Assembly (NCBI GenBank): GCA_013003715.1
Contig: JABDIN010000043.1
Coordinates: 17,190 to 81,189 of the forward strand
Length of the DNA stretch: 64,000 nucleotides
Reading direction: 5' to 3'
Origin: Desulfobacteraceae bacterium
GTDB lineage: Bacteria > Desulfobacterota > Desulfobacteria > Desulfobacterales > Desulfosarcinaceae
The translations under genes were made by a program, and so were the position numbers. The notes under the pieces were generated by a model. It was not told where the DNA came from. It worked only from the letters and a program-made list of their open reading frames with translations, and did not search any database. Positions 46,395 through 55,400 of this stretch are shown in pieces. Numbering within the stretch: the stretch's first letter is position 1; each line of letters starts with the position of its first letter.

Positions 46395-47528
46395 ATGAGC
46401 GGAGAAACAACCGAAACCAGCACCAGCGAGAGTACCGGACAGGGAACCGAATCGACCGCCGAAGAAACGCACACCGCGGAACAGCAGGAGCATATCGGCG
46501 ATCTGATCGACGGTCTGGACGGTAAGGAGCCGTCAACCGAAACACCAGCGGGAACGGAGCACAACAGCCCACCGGGAACCGCCGAGGCCCCGGGTGACGG
46601 GAAAGAGGCAACAGCACCGGGCGAATCCGAAACGCCCGATTCAACGAAAGCCGCAACCGAAACCAAAACGCCGGCCGAAGACGGGGACACGTCCGAAGAG
46701 ACGCCATCCGCCGAGGAAAAGCACCTTGAAACCGAGTACCAGGTCAAAGGTCCGGAGGGTGTAAGACCGGTCAAGGCGCGGGATCTGGTGACCACGTATC
46801 AGCAATACGGCAACCTGCAGCGCCAGCATGTGGCGTTGAAACCGGTGATCGATCTGGTCAGGGAAGCCCGGGTTTCACCGGATCAGATTGTCCCGATACT
46901 GGCCTACGGCCTGGAGCAGATGCGCATGGCGCAGACCGGAGACACCGGAAACGGCAATACCGGCGGTACGCCCGGAGCCTATAGCGGGCCGTTCGAATCC
47001 GCCGAGCAGGATACCAAGATCAAAGAGGCGGATCCGACTTTTCACGCCATGTCCCATCGCATGTTCAACGAGAACCGACAACTGCGGGATCAGATCAGCC
47101 AGCTCACCAACGGATTTCAATCCTTTCAAAGCAGCCAGGCAACCAGGTCCCTCGAGGAGGGCCGACAGGCGAACATGGCCGTTCTGGAAGACAAGATCGG
47201 CGATTTTTCCGGCAATCATACGGATTATTTCAAGCCCGATCCGGCCACCGGCCGATCCGAGAACATGGAGAATTTCAAGGCGTATCTGGCGACACACTAC
47301 GGACATGTCAAGATCAACGATCTGACCCCGGAATTGTTGAGCAATGCGTTCATGGCGTTCGATCCCGCATTTTACAACGCCTACATGCAACAAAAAATCA
47401 CGGCGGATCAGGAACGGATGAAACAGGAAGCAAACGCGGCTTTCGGCGAAACGGGCAGTGTACGGACATCGACTCCGGCCGAACAATTAACCGAACAACA
47501 GGAGCACATGGCGGATCTGTTCGTATGA
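46395..47528 (+). CDS. Capsid scaffolding protein
   Basis: 377 residues. The first ~110 are low-complexity acidic Glu/Thr/Ser/Pro (ETTETSTSESTGQGTESTAE), the rest predicted helical (NRQLRDQISQLTNGFQSFQS), ending in QLTEQQEHMADLFV. This acidic, helical character and the position just before the major capsid gene are typical of scaffolds that shape the prohead and leave it. AGGAGGATAAT precedes the ATG. Confidence 0.8.
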   Translation: MSGETTETSTSESTGQGTESTAEETHTAEQQEHIGDLIDGLDGKEPSTETPAGTEHNSPPGTAEAPGDGKEATAPGESETPDSTKAATETKTPAEDGDTSEETPSAEEKHLETEYQVKGPEGVRPVKARDLVTTYQQYGNLQRQHVALKPVIDLVREARVSPDQIVPILAYGLEQMRMAQTGDTGNGNTGGTPGAYSGPFESAEQDTKIKEADPTFHAMSHRMFNENRQLRDQISQLTNGFQSFQSSQATRSLEEGRQANMAVLEDKIGDFSGNHTDYFKPDPATGRSENMENFKAYLATHYGHVKINDLTPELLSNAFMAFDPAFYNAYMQQKITADQERMKQEANAAFGETGSVRTSTPAEQLTEQQEHMADLFV

Positions 47529-47560
47529 TCCGCCATATGCTCCATGGGAGATAAAGTGTA

Positions 47561-48733
47561 ATGCCGACTATTTTAGGATTAAGAGACACAGCGGATTTTC
47601 AAGCGTCCGAAAGACCTGGGGACTGGCGTGACGGTATACTTCGCCTGTACCCGCGAAGTGAGCAAAAAGCGCCCCTGAATGCCCTTATCGCGGGCATGAA
47701 ACGGGAAAAGACCGTGGACCCGAGGTTCGACTGGCATGAAAAAGGCGCACCGGTGCGATCCTCAATGATCGATAACGCCACGGGTTATACGGTGGGAGAT
47801 ACCGCGTTGACCGTGGACGACAGCGCACCGTTCCGTAAATGGGATCTGGTGTTGAATGCCCGGACCGAGGAAGTGATGCGGGTTATTTCGGACCCGGCAA
47901 CCGGCACCGCAATCGATGTTTCGCGCGGGTGGGGCAGCACGGCGGCTGCCATTGTCGACAACGACGAGCTGGTGGTCATCGGCACGGCCATCGCCGAAGG
48001 CGCCAAGTCCAGGTCCGGACTCTATACGGACCCGACGGATGTCTTCAACTATTGTCAGATATTCCGCCATCCGTTGAAACTCACCAACACAGCCAAATCC
48101 ACCAAACTGCGCACCGGCAAAGCCAAAGCGGAGATGAAGCTGGAAGCGTTGGACCAACACACCATCGACATGGAGCGCGGGTTTATCTTCGGTGTGCGCA
48201 ACAAGGATTCATCCGGTGACGAGCCGGTGAGATCCACCGGTGGCATCTATTCGTTTATTACCACAAATAAAACCACCGTGGCCGGTGCCGGGGCATTGAC
48301 CTACGACGCCTTCAACACCTTCCTGATGAATCTGTTCTCCAAAGGCTCGCCCGAGCGCATATGTTTTTGCGGCAACCGGTTCCTGAAGGTGATCAACGAT
48401 ATGGTGGAAGCCCGCGGCGAACAAAACATGAAGGCCGGCGACGAGGTGTACGGAATCAAGATCACCAAATACATCACGGCCTTCGGCACGGTGTATTTCA
48501 AAAACCACCCGCTGTTCAACGAGGTCACCGCACATCGCGGATTGGGCTTGTTCGGCGACCTGCGGAACATCCGCTACCGGCCCTTGGACGGCAGGGACAC
48601 GCAGTATCTGCCCAATCGTCAGGACTCTGACGAAGACTGCACCAAAGACGAATTTTTGACCGAGGCCGGGCTGGAAGTACGGCATGAAGCGACCCACGGC
48701 ATTCTCTCGAATGTACTGAGTTACGCACCCTGA
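47561..48733 (+). CDS. Major capsid protein (SU10-like, DUF5309 type)
   Basis: 390 residues. DTADFQASERPGDWRDGILR, ALIAGMKREKTVDPRFDWHE, and EGAKSRSGLYTDPTDVFNYC near ~165 match the SU10-type HK97-fold capsid family, followed by EVYGIKITKYITAFGTVYF and a C-terminal GILSNVLSYAP. It is the main shell protein. It is followed by a strong hairpin (48753-48787) that may stabilise this abundant message. Confidence 0.85.
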   Translation: MPTILGLRDTADFQASERPGDWRDGILRLYPRSEQKAPLNALIAGMKREKTVDPRFDWHEKGAPVRSSMIDNATGYTVGDTALTVDDSAPFRKWDLVLNARTEEVMRVISDPATGTAIDVSRGWGSTAAAIVDNDELVVIGTAIAEGAKSRSGLYTDPTDVFNYCQIFRHPLKLTNTAKSTKLRTGKAKAEMKLEALDQHTIDMERGFIFGVRNKDSSGDEPVRSTGGIYSFITTNKTTVAGAGALTYDAFNTFLMNLFSKGSPERICFCGNRFLKVINDMVEARGEQNMKAGDEVYGIKITKYITAFGTVYFKNHPLFNEVTAHRGLGLFGDLRNIRYRPLDGRDTQYLPNRQDSDEDCTKDEFLTEAGLEVRHEATHGILSNVLSYAP

Positions 48734-48752
48734 CCATGCCCATGCACCGCAC

Positions 48753-48787
48753 GCCCCGGCCGGCGATACCTCCTAACCGGCCGGGGC
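48753..48787 (+). terminator. Eleven-base-pair GC hairpin after the capsid gene
   Basis: GCCCCGGCCGG (48753-48763) pairs perfectly with CCGGCCGGGGC (48777-48787) around a 13-base loop. No T run follows, so it is not a classical terminator; it may block 3' exonucleases or cause partial termination. Confidence 0.6.
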
Positions 48788-48821
48788 AACCCGTAACGGA
48801 GGATCAGCACCGAGGTAAATC

Positions 48822-49199
48822 ATGACGGAGAAAATCGATTACGAGGCGTATCAGGAATCTTTCAAACATCTCAAAAAACCGGGCATGCAGGGATTCATGG
48901 ATGATCCGGAGAAAACCGAAGCCCTAAAGGATGCACCGGAAAGCGTCCGCCAGGCCGCATTTGAAAAGTGTGTTCAGATGGGTATCCCGTGGCCGTTTCC
49001 AACTGAAAACGATCCGATACAGCCGGACATAAGCCCCGACGAACGCCGGTACGTCTGCAACCGTTATCCGAGTTATGCCATCGCCGTAGGCAAAAAATAC
49101 GCTCAGTTCGAGAACGGCGAACTGGTGACGGACGACCCGGAAATTATCGAGGCCGTGGAATCCGACCGTTTTTTCAAAGTCTGCATAGTCGAGGGATAA
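48822..49199 (+). CDS. Hypothetical phage head-region protein
   Basis: 125 residues. YEAYQESFKHLKKPGMQGFM and RRYVCNRYPSYAIAVGKKYA are readable segments, without a recognised family. Small genes at this place commonly encode head-decoration or completion proteins. The next gene follows after 4 bases. Confidence 0.7.
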   Translation: MTEKIDYEAYQESFKHLKKPGMQGFMDDPEKTEALKDAPESVRQAAFEKCVQMGIPWPFPTENDPIQPDISPDERRYVCNRYPSYAIAVGKKYAQFENGELVTDDPEIIEAVESDRFFKVCIVEG

Positions 49200-49203
49200 T
49201 TAC

Positions 49204-49836
49204 ATGACCGAAACTTTAGCCACCATCCGGACCCGTGTTCAGCGTTTTGTGGGAACGGCGATCAACGCCACCATCGATGACGCCATTGCGGAGTATCACA
49301 AAACGCTCCAGCAGGAATACGATTACCGGTTCATGCAAACCTCCGGCGTGATCGATGTCGGTGCCGGCGATACGACGTTTCCCCTTCCGTCCGATTTCAA
49401 GCAGGAAGTGAATCCGGAGATCTCGGATGCGGACGGCACAGGCTACCGGCGGATGAAGAAAATTCTCAAGGACGGCATCGAGTCCAGAAATACGGGCGAT
49501 ACGGGGCGTCCACGCATGTATCGGATATGGGGTGGTGCGGGTCATTTGTATGCCAAGGCGGATCAGGATTACACCTTTCCGCTCGAGTATTTTCGATGGC
49601 TTCCGACACCTTCCGAAACCGCCTATGCGGACGACGACCGGGCGCAGGCGTTTTTGAACGAAGTGCACAAGGCCATTGAATATTTTGCCATATCCGCCGG
49701 CAAACGCCGGATGGGCAAACTCGACGAGGCGAATTACTGGTGGGACCTGGCTGAACATAAGCGCGAATTACTGGAAGACGACGACCTGGATATCGAATTG
49801 GCGAACATGGATATGCAAATGGAAATACCGGGATAA
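49204..49836 (+). CDS. Phage adaptor (head-to-tail connector) protein
   Basis: 210 residues. TIDDAIAEYHKTLQQEYDYR, TTFPLPSDFKQEVNP, YFRWLPTPSETAYADDDRAQ and the helical end EANYWWDLAEHKRELLEDDD follow the pattern of connector proteins that bind below the portal. Position between capsid and tail genes agrees. It would seal the head and receive the tail. Confidence 0.78.
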   Translation: MTETLATIRTRVQRFVGTAINATIDDAIAEYHKTLQQEYDYRFMQTSGVIDVGAGDTTFPLPSDFKQEVNPEISDADGTGYRRMKKILKDGIESRNTGDTGRPRMYRIWGGAGHLYAKADQDYTFPLEYFRWLPTPSETAYADDDRAQAFLNEVHKAIEYFAISAGKRRMGKLDEANYWWDLAEHKRELLEDDDLDIELANMDMQMEIPG

Positions 49837-49849
49837 GGAGAAAAAGACG

Positions 49850-50848
49850 ATGGCGGAAACCTGGGACGAAACCAAACCGGCGGGCACCCGAAACCCGAAA
49901 CTCGGGGACGACGATATCCGGGAACACAAACGGGCGATCCGGGAGCGGATGGCCGAAGAGCACCACATGGAGGCCATAGAGACAACCGCATACGGTTCGG
50001 CGGGATCGCAGATCGGGCGGCATAAAAAGATAACCCTGATCGAGCAGGCGGCAAACCCGGTAACACTGGCCGATGAATTGGCGCTGATCGCCAAGGATGT
50101 CACCGGACATCCCGAGCTGTTCCTGGTACCGGAACTGGGCGGCGCGGCCATCCAGTTGACCACGGGCAATGTCACGCTGATCAACAAGGCCGTGGTGGAG
50201 CTGCTGAAAGACATCACGGCGTCGGCAGCCGAGATAAACCAGCTTGCCGGATATTCGTTATTTCCGGCCGGCACCGTAATGCTGTTCGGCAATAACGCGG
50301 CCCCGGTCGGATGGACCCGGAAAAGCGATTGGCAGGATAATGCCATGCTCTGTTTTGCCGGGGCCGGGGATATTGCAGGCGGCGGCGCCGTGAATCCTCA
50401 AACAGCGCATGCGCATACAGGGCCGAGCCATATGCACACGGGACCGAGCCATACGCACACGGGACCGAGTCATAGGCATACGGGCCCGAGCCACTCGCAT
50501 GGCGTCGGAACGTACAAGTTCAGAACACTTACCGGCTATTTAAACCGCCTTCGCGGATATGATTCAGTCGGTGGTACAAAAACAATTACTTCAACGGCAG
50601 CGATAAGTATCGGCGCAGGGGAGGTTGCTTTGACCTTATACAACGCCGCTGCGTTGAATGATGATATTTTTTATACAGCCAACGGCATCGGTACCAGCGC
50701 TGCATCCGGCACCGGTCTCACGGGAGCCGGTGGTACAGGTAGTACCGGAGTCTCAGGCACAGGCAATACCGGAGCATCCGGCACCGGGGCCACCAGCGCC
50801 AACACCGCACCCCACTATCAGGAAGTGATCGCCGCCACAAAGGACTGA
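49850..50848 (+). CDS. Phage tail collar / fibre-type protein with His-rich repeats
   Basis: 332 residues from ATG 49850, chosen for the AAGGAGAAAAAG site. The first ~125 residues are helical. The middle (~139-170) has the collar-like FPAGTVMLFGNNAAPVGWTR. Then come HTGPSHMHTGPSHTHTGPSH repeats, a small globular part, and TGLTGAGGTGSTGVSGTGNT repeats before the end NTAPHYQEVIAATKD. Such His/Gly motif ends are typical of the metal-binding needle or collar tips of tail fibres. It should bind host surface or stabilise the tail tip. Confidence 0.8.
   Translation: MAETWDETKPAGTRNPKLGDDDIREHKRAIRERMAEEHHMEAIETTAYGSAGSQIGRHKKITLIEQAANPVTLADELALIAKDVTGHPELFLVPELGGAAIQLTTGNVTLINKAVVELLKDITASAAEINQLAGYSLFPAGTVMLFGNNAAPVGWTRKSDWQDNAMLCFAGAGDIAGGGAVNPQTAHAHTGPSHMHTGPSHTHTGPSHRHTGPSHSHGVGTYKFRTLTGYLNRLRGYDSVGGTKTITSTAAISIGAGEVALTLYNAAALNDDIFYTANGIGTSAASGTGLTGAGGTGSTGVSGTGNTGASGTGATSANTAPHYQEVIAATKD
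50409..50505 (+). repeat. 18-base tandem repeat coding HTGPSH
   Basis: Four or so units of an 18-base element (CATACGCACACGGGACCGAGC-like) encode six-residue HTGPSH steps. Unit number can change without a frameshift, which offers variation in a tail tip protein. Confidence 0.7.
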
Positions 50849-50849
50849 T

Positions 50850-51236
50850 ATGAGCATTAATAAATATCCGCCCTGCATACGGGGCTTGAAACCATTCGAG
50901 AAAAAAGGCTGTCCGCAAAAAGAGTGGGACGGCGACCAGGGCTGTCCGGCCTGGCGCGAATTGCTGGTGACCCCGCGAGGAGAACCCGCAAAGCCCAAAG
51001 ACAAGATCGGCCGGTGCATCGATGCCTGGATGCTGGAATTCAAACTGACCGAACTCGGGTTGCTCGAGGGCAACCAACAGGCAACCGAAAGCCTAAGAAA
51101 CGGCATGCTCACCCGGCTCGGCGACGGCACCGTGGTACCCAAGGCCGATCTCGGATCCCTGAAACTGATTTCCATCATCGACGAACAGCGGAAACAACAA
51201 ATTCCTTCAAACGGAGCAAAAGCCATTGAAGCATAA
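50850..51236 (+). CDS. Hypothetical phage protein with Cys-rich N-terminus
   Basis: 128 residues. Four Cys in the first ~57 residues (PPCIRGL, KKGCPQKEW, QGCPAW, GRCIDAW) suggest a metal site. No family was recognised. Its end overlaps the next gene by 11 bases, which suggests coupled expression with the tail protein. Confidence 0.7.
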   Translation: MSINKYPPCIRGLKPFEKKGCPQKEWDGDQGCPAWRELLVTPRGEPAKPKDKIGRCIDAWMLEFKLTELGLLEGNQQATESLRNGMLTRLGDGTVVPKADLGSLKLISIIDEQRKQQIPSNGAKAIEA

Positions 51237-52803
51237 ATACGATATCCCGCCCCTGGGCGGTTTGAATCTGGAGTTGCCGCCGCAACTGATCAAACGGCAT
51301 TTCTCGCCGGATCTGTCCGGGGTTTGGTCCATCAATGGTCAATTGGCGAGAATACCGGGCAAGCAGAAATTTTGCGATACGTTGATGTCGGGCGCGGTGA
51401 TGCAGCTTTTCGAATTCGCCGTGGAAACCGGTGACAAGTACCTGGTGGCCATGACCGAGGATAAAGCCTACTGGTACAATTCGGCCACACGGACATTCGA
51501 CAGCATTCATGATCTCACGGATTTCACGGGCAACGCTGACCATCCGTTCTCCGTGGTGACGTTTTTCGACGGAACGGCCAAAGAGATCATGATCATCACC
51601 AATCTGATCGATGCCATGCGCAAATGGACCGGCGCCGGGGTGATATCGGCGTTGGGGGGAACACCGCCACAGGCCAATTGCCTGTGCGTGTACGAGAACT
51701 ATCTGATGTGCGGCCATACCACCGAGAGCGGTACACTCTTTCCCCGGCGGGTGAGATGGTCCGCCCTGGCCAATGGGGAGAGCTACCCGGCGGAGAATTT
51801 CGCGGACCTTCGGAAAACCACGGATTGGGTAATCTCCTTAAAACTAATGCGCGAGCGCCTGGCGGTGTATAAGGAAAAATCCATTTCCTTCATGGATCAT
51901 GTGGGCGGCGGATTGACCTTCGATCTGGTGGAAAATTATATCAACGGTGTGGGAGCCATCAGCGATGCAAGTGTTGTGGCCTTCGGTGAAACCCAGGAAG
52001 CGCACTATTTCATCGGCAGCGATCTGAATGTATACGAGTTTGACGGCATCGATCATCGTGTCATCGAGGGTGTCGACACAATCATCAAAAACGTGAATCC
52101 GGATAAAAAGCCGAGAATATCGGGCACGGCGGACAAAGAAGATCATAAAGTCATCTGGGCGATTCCGTCGGGTACGGACGAGACATGCCGGGACCTGCTT
52201 ATTTACGATGTGCGGGATCATTCGTGGTGGGTGAAGGAAGCCGAAGCCATCGCCGTATCCTCCTTTGGAACGGCGCTCCTCGAGGAGACATACACCTGGG
52301 ACACCCTCCCCTTCGATACCTGGGAAGAGTGGGACGATCCGGGTGGATGGAATAGCCGGAACATGCTGTCCAACGCACCGTTGATTCTGGTGGGTGGTGC
52401 GGACGGCTATGTCCGGAAACTGGTGGGCGGCGTGAACGACGACGGCGCGGACCTGCCGAGCCGTTACCGTTATCCGTTCGACAACCTGGACGGTTCCGAC
52501 GACAATCTGAAACTGGTGAACCGGGTGATCATCGAGGTGGAGAACAAGGGCAGCGGGGATATCGCCTTTCAGGTGTTTACGGATCACAACGACCAGAACC
52601 CGGCGGCCATCGATGAGGACGGCAACACATCGGCAACCATTGCTTTATCCGGGACCGATTCGAACGCGAAGTTCGTCTATCACTCCGTCGATATAGCGGT
52701 CGAGGGTTACGCCTTTCAATGGCGGCTGTCCAGCGGTAATACGGCATGGTCGGGCCGGGTGATCGGCATCGACTACGAAATTACGGGGACGAGGATATTA
52801 TGA
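51226..52803 (+). CDS. Large phage tail/nozzle-type structural protein
   Basis: 525 residues, beta-rich, starting MKHKYDIPPLGGLNLELPPQ. Several repeats of blade-like pattern (VSFMDHVGGGLTFDLVEN-like, ETYTWDTLPFDTWEEWDDPG, LILVGGADGYVRKLVGGVND) suggest a beta-propeller, as in podovirus nozzle or stabilisation proteins of the T7 gp12 class. The place between connector and ejection genes agrees. The exact match to a family is not established. Confidence 0.72.
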   Translation: MKHKYDIPPLGGLNLELPPQLIKRHFSPDLSGVWSINGQLARIPGKQKFCDTLMSGAVMQLFEFAVETGDKYLVAMTEDKAYWYNSATRTFDSIHDLTDFTGNADHPFSVVTFFDGTAKEIMIITNLIDAMRKWTGAGVISALGGTPPQANCLCVYENYLMCGHTTESGTLFPRRVRWSALANGESYPAENFADLRKTTDWVISLKLMRERLAVYKEKSISFMDHVGGGLTFDLVENYINGVGAISDASVVAFGETQEAHYFIGSDLNVYEFDGIDHRVIEGVDTIIKNVNPDKKPRISGTADKEDHKVIWAIPSGTDETCRDLLIYDVRDHSWWVKEAEAIAVSSFGTALLEETYTWDTLPFDTWEEWDDPGGWNSRNMLSNAPLILVGGADGYVRKLVGGVNDDGADLPSRYRYPFDNLDGSDDNLKLVNRVIIEVENKGSGDIAFQVFTDHNDQNPAAIDEDGNTSATIALSGTDSNAKFVYHSVDIAVEGYAFQWRLSSGNTAWSGRVIGIDYEITGTRIL

Positions 52804-53096
52804 GAATAAAACGGCATATCGGGTGGCCCGACCTGCCGAGGCTCCGGGAACAAACCATCGACGCCAGGCTGCGGTCCATCGTCGTTTTTTTCGAAAAACT
52901 GAGAAGCACGTTGACGGCGCGGGACCGGCAGGTGGCGCTTGCCGTCAACGCGGCGGATATCGAGATAGTAAATACCGAGCCGTCAGGGGTACCCGAATTC
53001 GAGGCGCCGCAATTGAAACTTTTCAAGTCCAGGTCCTGGCGGTTGTACGTATATACAGGTACGCCGGACGGGTGGGTGTATTTCGAACAACCCTGA
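52800..53096 (+). CDS. Small hypothetical phage protein
   Basis: 98 residues from ATG 52800, sharing an ATGA overlap with the upstream stop. RIKRHIGWPDLPRLREQTID and the end RSWRLYVYTGTPDGWVYFEQ are readable. Probably a small tail or ejection accessory. No family was recognised. Confidence 0.7.
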   Translation: MRIKRHIGWPDLPRLREQTIDARLRSIVVFFEKLRSTLTARDRQVALAVNAADIEIVNTEPSGVPEFEAPQLKLFKSRSWRLYVYTGTPDGWVYFEQP

Positions 53097-53108
53097 AAGG
53101 AATAGATT

Positions 53109-54266
53109 ATGGTTTTCGGCATCAATTTAGGTGGGTCCAGCAGCAAGAAAAAAACCTCCAGCGAGACATGGAACTGGTCGCCGGGCCAGCGGGAAGTGGC
53201 GGACAAACTCGAGGGGTATTTCGATGCAAACCAACCCGGCGGCAGCCTGCCCAAGTACAAGGGTGATTTTGTGGCCGGTCCGTCCAGGCAGGAAAACCAG
53301 GCGCTGAACAAACTCAACACTTATATGGGTGGTTCGGGTCCTCAGCAATGGAACTGGGCGAACAAAGGTGTCAAAAACGCCCTGAACCAGAATTACAAAT
53401 CCATTGTGGACCCCGGTGCGGTGGACCGGCTTTACGGGGCCACCAGGGGGCGGATATCGAACGATCTGAATCCGGGGTCGGACACCGGTGCGGGCGGACG
53501 GTTCGATACGACCATGGGCCGCATAAACACGGCGCTGAAACCGGTGCAATCCATGCCCGTTGTGGATGGTGCCGCAACGGATGCGTTGTTCGAGCGGATC
53601 AAACGGCGGACGCTTAACGAAGATCTGCCGGAGCTGCAAAATTCTCTGGCGGAAAACGCGAATACGCGCGGGATGTACTTTTCCGGCAAGCACGGTGCAA
53701 AACAAAACGACCTGATCCGTGACACCGGAGAACGGCTGATGGATAAACTTGCCGAAATGAAATACGGCGACGAGCAGATGCGCCGGAGCGTGGCCAGGGA
53801 GCGCGAGGGCCGGTCCTACAACACCATTGCCGACCTGGTGGGCAGGACCCATTCGGAGGATTACAACACGGGCCAGATGCGCGAAAACCGGTCCATGGAC
53901 ACCATGGCGGATCTGATCCGCACCGCCAACCAGCAGGGCTATCAGGATGAACGGGAGCGCCGGGACGTTGCACGGGGACGCGAGAACAGAAGCTTTTCCG
54001 CCATCCCCCTGGCCATGGACATCGGCCGGCAGCAATTCAACCTGCCCCTGGAACAAGCCCAGGCGGGTTTTAGTCTCGGCGGCCTGCCGAGATTGCTGAA
54101 CCAGGCGTCCAACGATGCCGGTTATCAGGAATTTTTAAGAACACAATCCCACAACAACCCGGCCATCGCCCAGATGCTGCAATACCTGGCCACCCAGGGG
54201 TACGGAAAGACCACGAACAAGAGTAAAAGCAGCAGCGGAAGTGCTGGGATCAGCATTGGATTATAG
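53109..54266 (+). CDS. Hypothetical phage ejection/structural protein
   Basis: 385 residues, helical, charged, with many Arg/Asp/Gln and Gly/Ser-rich ends (FGINLGGSSSKKKTSSET and KSKSSSGSAGISIGL). The style of internal virion proteins that leave the head with the DNA is evident, but no family is matched. The place in the ejection block before the polyvalent protein agrees. Confidence 0.68.
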   Translation: MVFGINLGGSSSKKKTSSETWNWSPGQREVADKLEGYFDANQPGGSLPKYKGDFVAGPSRQENQALNKLNTYMGGSGPQQWNWANKGVKNALNQNYKSIVDPGAVDRLYGATRGRISNDLNPGSDTGAGGRFDTTMGRINTALKPVQSMPVVDGAATDALFERIKRRTLNEDLPELQNSLAENANTRGMYFSGKHGAKQNDLIRDTGERLMDKLAEMKYGDEQMRRSVAREREGRSYNTIADLVGRTHSEDYNTGQMRENRSMDTMADLIRTANQQGYQDERERRDVARGRENRSFSAIPLAMDIGRQQFNLPLEQAQAGFSLGGLPRLLNQASNDAGYQEFLRTQSHNNPAIAQMLQYLATQGYGKTTNKSKSSSGSAGISIGL

Positions 54267-54275
54267 GAGCCGACC

Positions 54276-55400
54276 ATGAGTTTTCGAATACTTGATTTTC
54301 TCATTCCGGACACCATGAAAAAATACCGGGAATTAGGTATGGAAGGCCCAAGGTCCCGGTTGGATGCGCGTTTCAAACAGCCGGAGATCTTCCAGGGGGC
54401 GAACCCGGATTTCACGGTTCAGGACATGATGGATTACGAGAAGGTGACCGGTGGCACACCGTGGCCGAAACGGGAAAACACCGTGGGGGAAACATTGCGC
54501 ATGAACGAAGACCTGGGCATGCCGGATGTGGCCGTGAACCTGCCCACCGAAGCCCTTGCCGAACCCATGACCGCCGAACAGCAGATGTCCCGGAAAATGA
54601 ACATGGACACCAACGCCAAGCTTGAGGGAATGGACGCCATGTTCAAGGGGTACCGGAACAGAGCGCCGGAAGGTGTAAGCGAACGGGAGTTGTACAACAT
54701 GGCTTACGGCTATCCGGGCGAGGCCGCGGTGGGGGAGATGTGGGGGGATCTGACACAGGGTCCCGGCGGCAGTTGGCTGCAGCGCAACAATGCGGGCAAA
54801 TACAGCAGTGTGGTGGGTCCGCAGTCGGTACCCGAGTCGTGGGGAGAGGCATACGAAGGGCCGGACGGCAGCTTGTTGCAGAAAAACAACCAGGGGCAGG
54901 TCAAAACGCTCTTGAACCGAAGTACGGGCGGCGACGGCGAGGCAAGAAACGACCGGCTGTACCAGCAGATACGATCCCAGATCATGCGGCTGTGGGGACA
55001 CAACGAATTCTCCCGGCTCGATGAGGATACTTCCAAAAAGATTGAAGAGGCCACGGAACTGGCCCGGCGGTATTTCGACGGCGATCCGTCGAAAAATCTG
55101 GATACGGCCGTGAGACGGGCGAACGAAGACGTGCGCGGCAAGTTCGCAGCCGCCGAAGCCGTCCCCACGGCAAACCCCAGGGGCGGCGGCGGATTCGGAG
55201 ACAACGAGTCCCAAACTCTCGGGGCGGTAACCGAAATGCTCCAAAAGGGATGGACCGACGAAGCGGTCAAGCGGGCATTGGTGGAACAGGGCTGGCCGAT
55301 TAATGATGCCGTCCGGTTAATGACGAGCGCCAAATACAATCATTTGAGAAGCCGGGGAATGTCCCCTGAACAGGCCGGGGCCCAGGTGGGGGCGCAGTAA
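54276..55400 (+). CDS. Hypothetical phage protein of the ejection block
   Basis: 374 residues. A Gln/Gly/Ser repeat pair (GPGGSWLQRNNAGKYSSVVG and GPDGSLLQKNNQGQVKTLLN) stands in the middle; the C-terminal end is UBA-like in look (TEMLQKGWTDEAVKRALVEQ). No family was recognised. Its TAA shares one base with the ATG of the large gene downstream (TAATG). Confidence 0.7.
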   Translation: MSFRILDFLIPDTMKKYRELGMEGPRSRLDARFKQPEIFQGANPDFTVQDMMDYEKVTGGTPWPKRENTVGETLRMNEDLGMPDVAVNLPTEALAEPMTAEQQMSRKMNMDTNAKLEGMDAMFKGYRNRAPEGVSERELYNMAYGYPGEAAVGEMWGDLTQGPGGSWLQRNNAGKYSSVVGPQSVPESWGEAYEGPDGSLLQKNNQGQVKTLLNRSTGGDGEARNDRLYQQIRSQIMRLWGHNEFSRLDEDTSKKIEEATELARRYFDGDPSKNLDTAVRRANEDVRGKFAAAEAVPTANPRGGGGFGDNESQTLGAVTEMLQKGWTDEAVKRALVEQGWPINDAVRLMTSAKYNHLRSRGMSPEQAGAQVGAQ

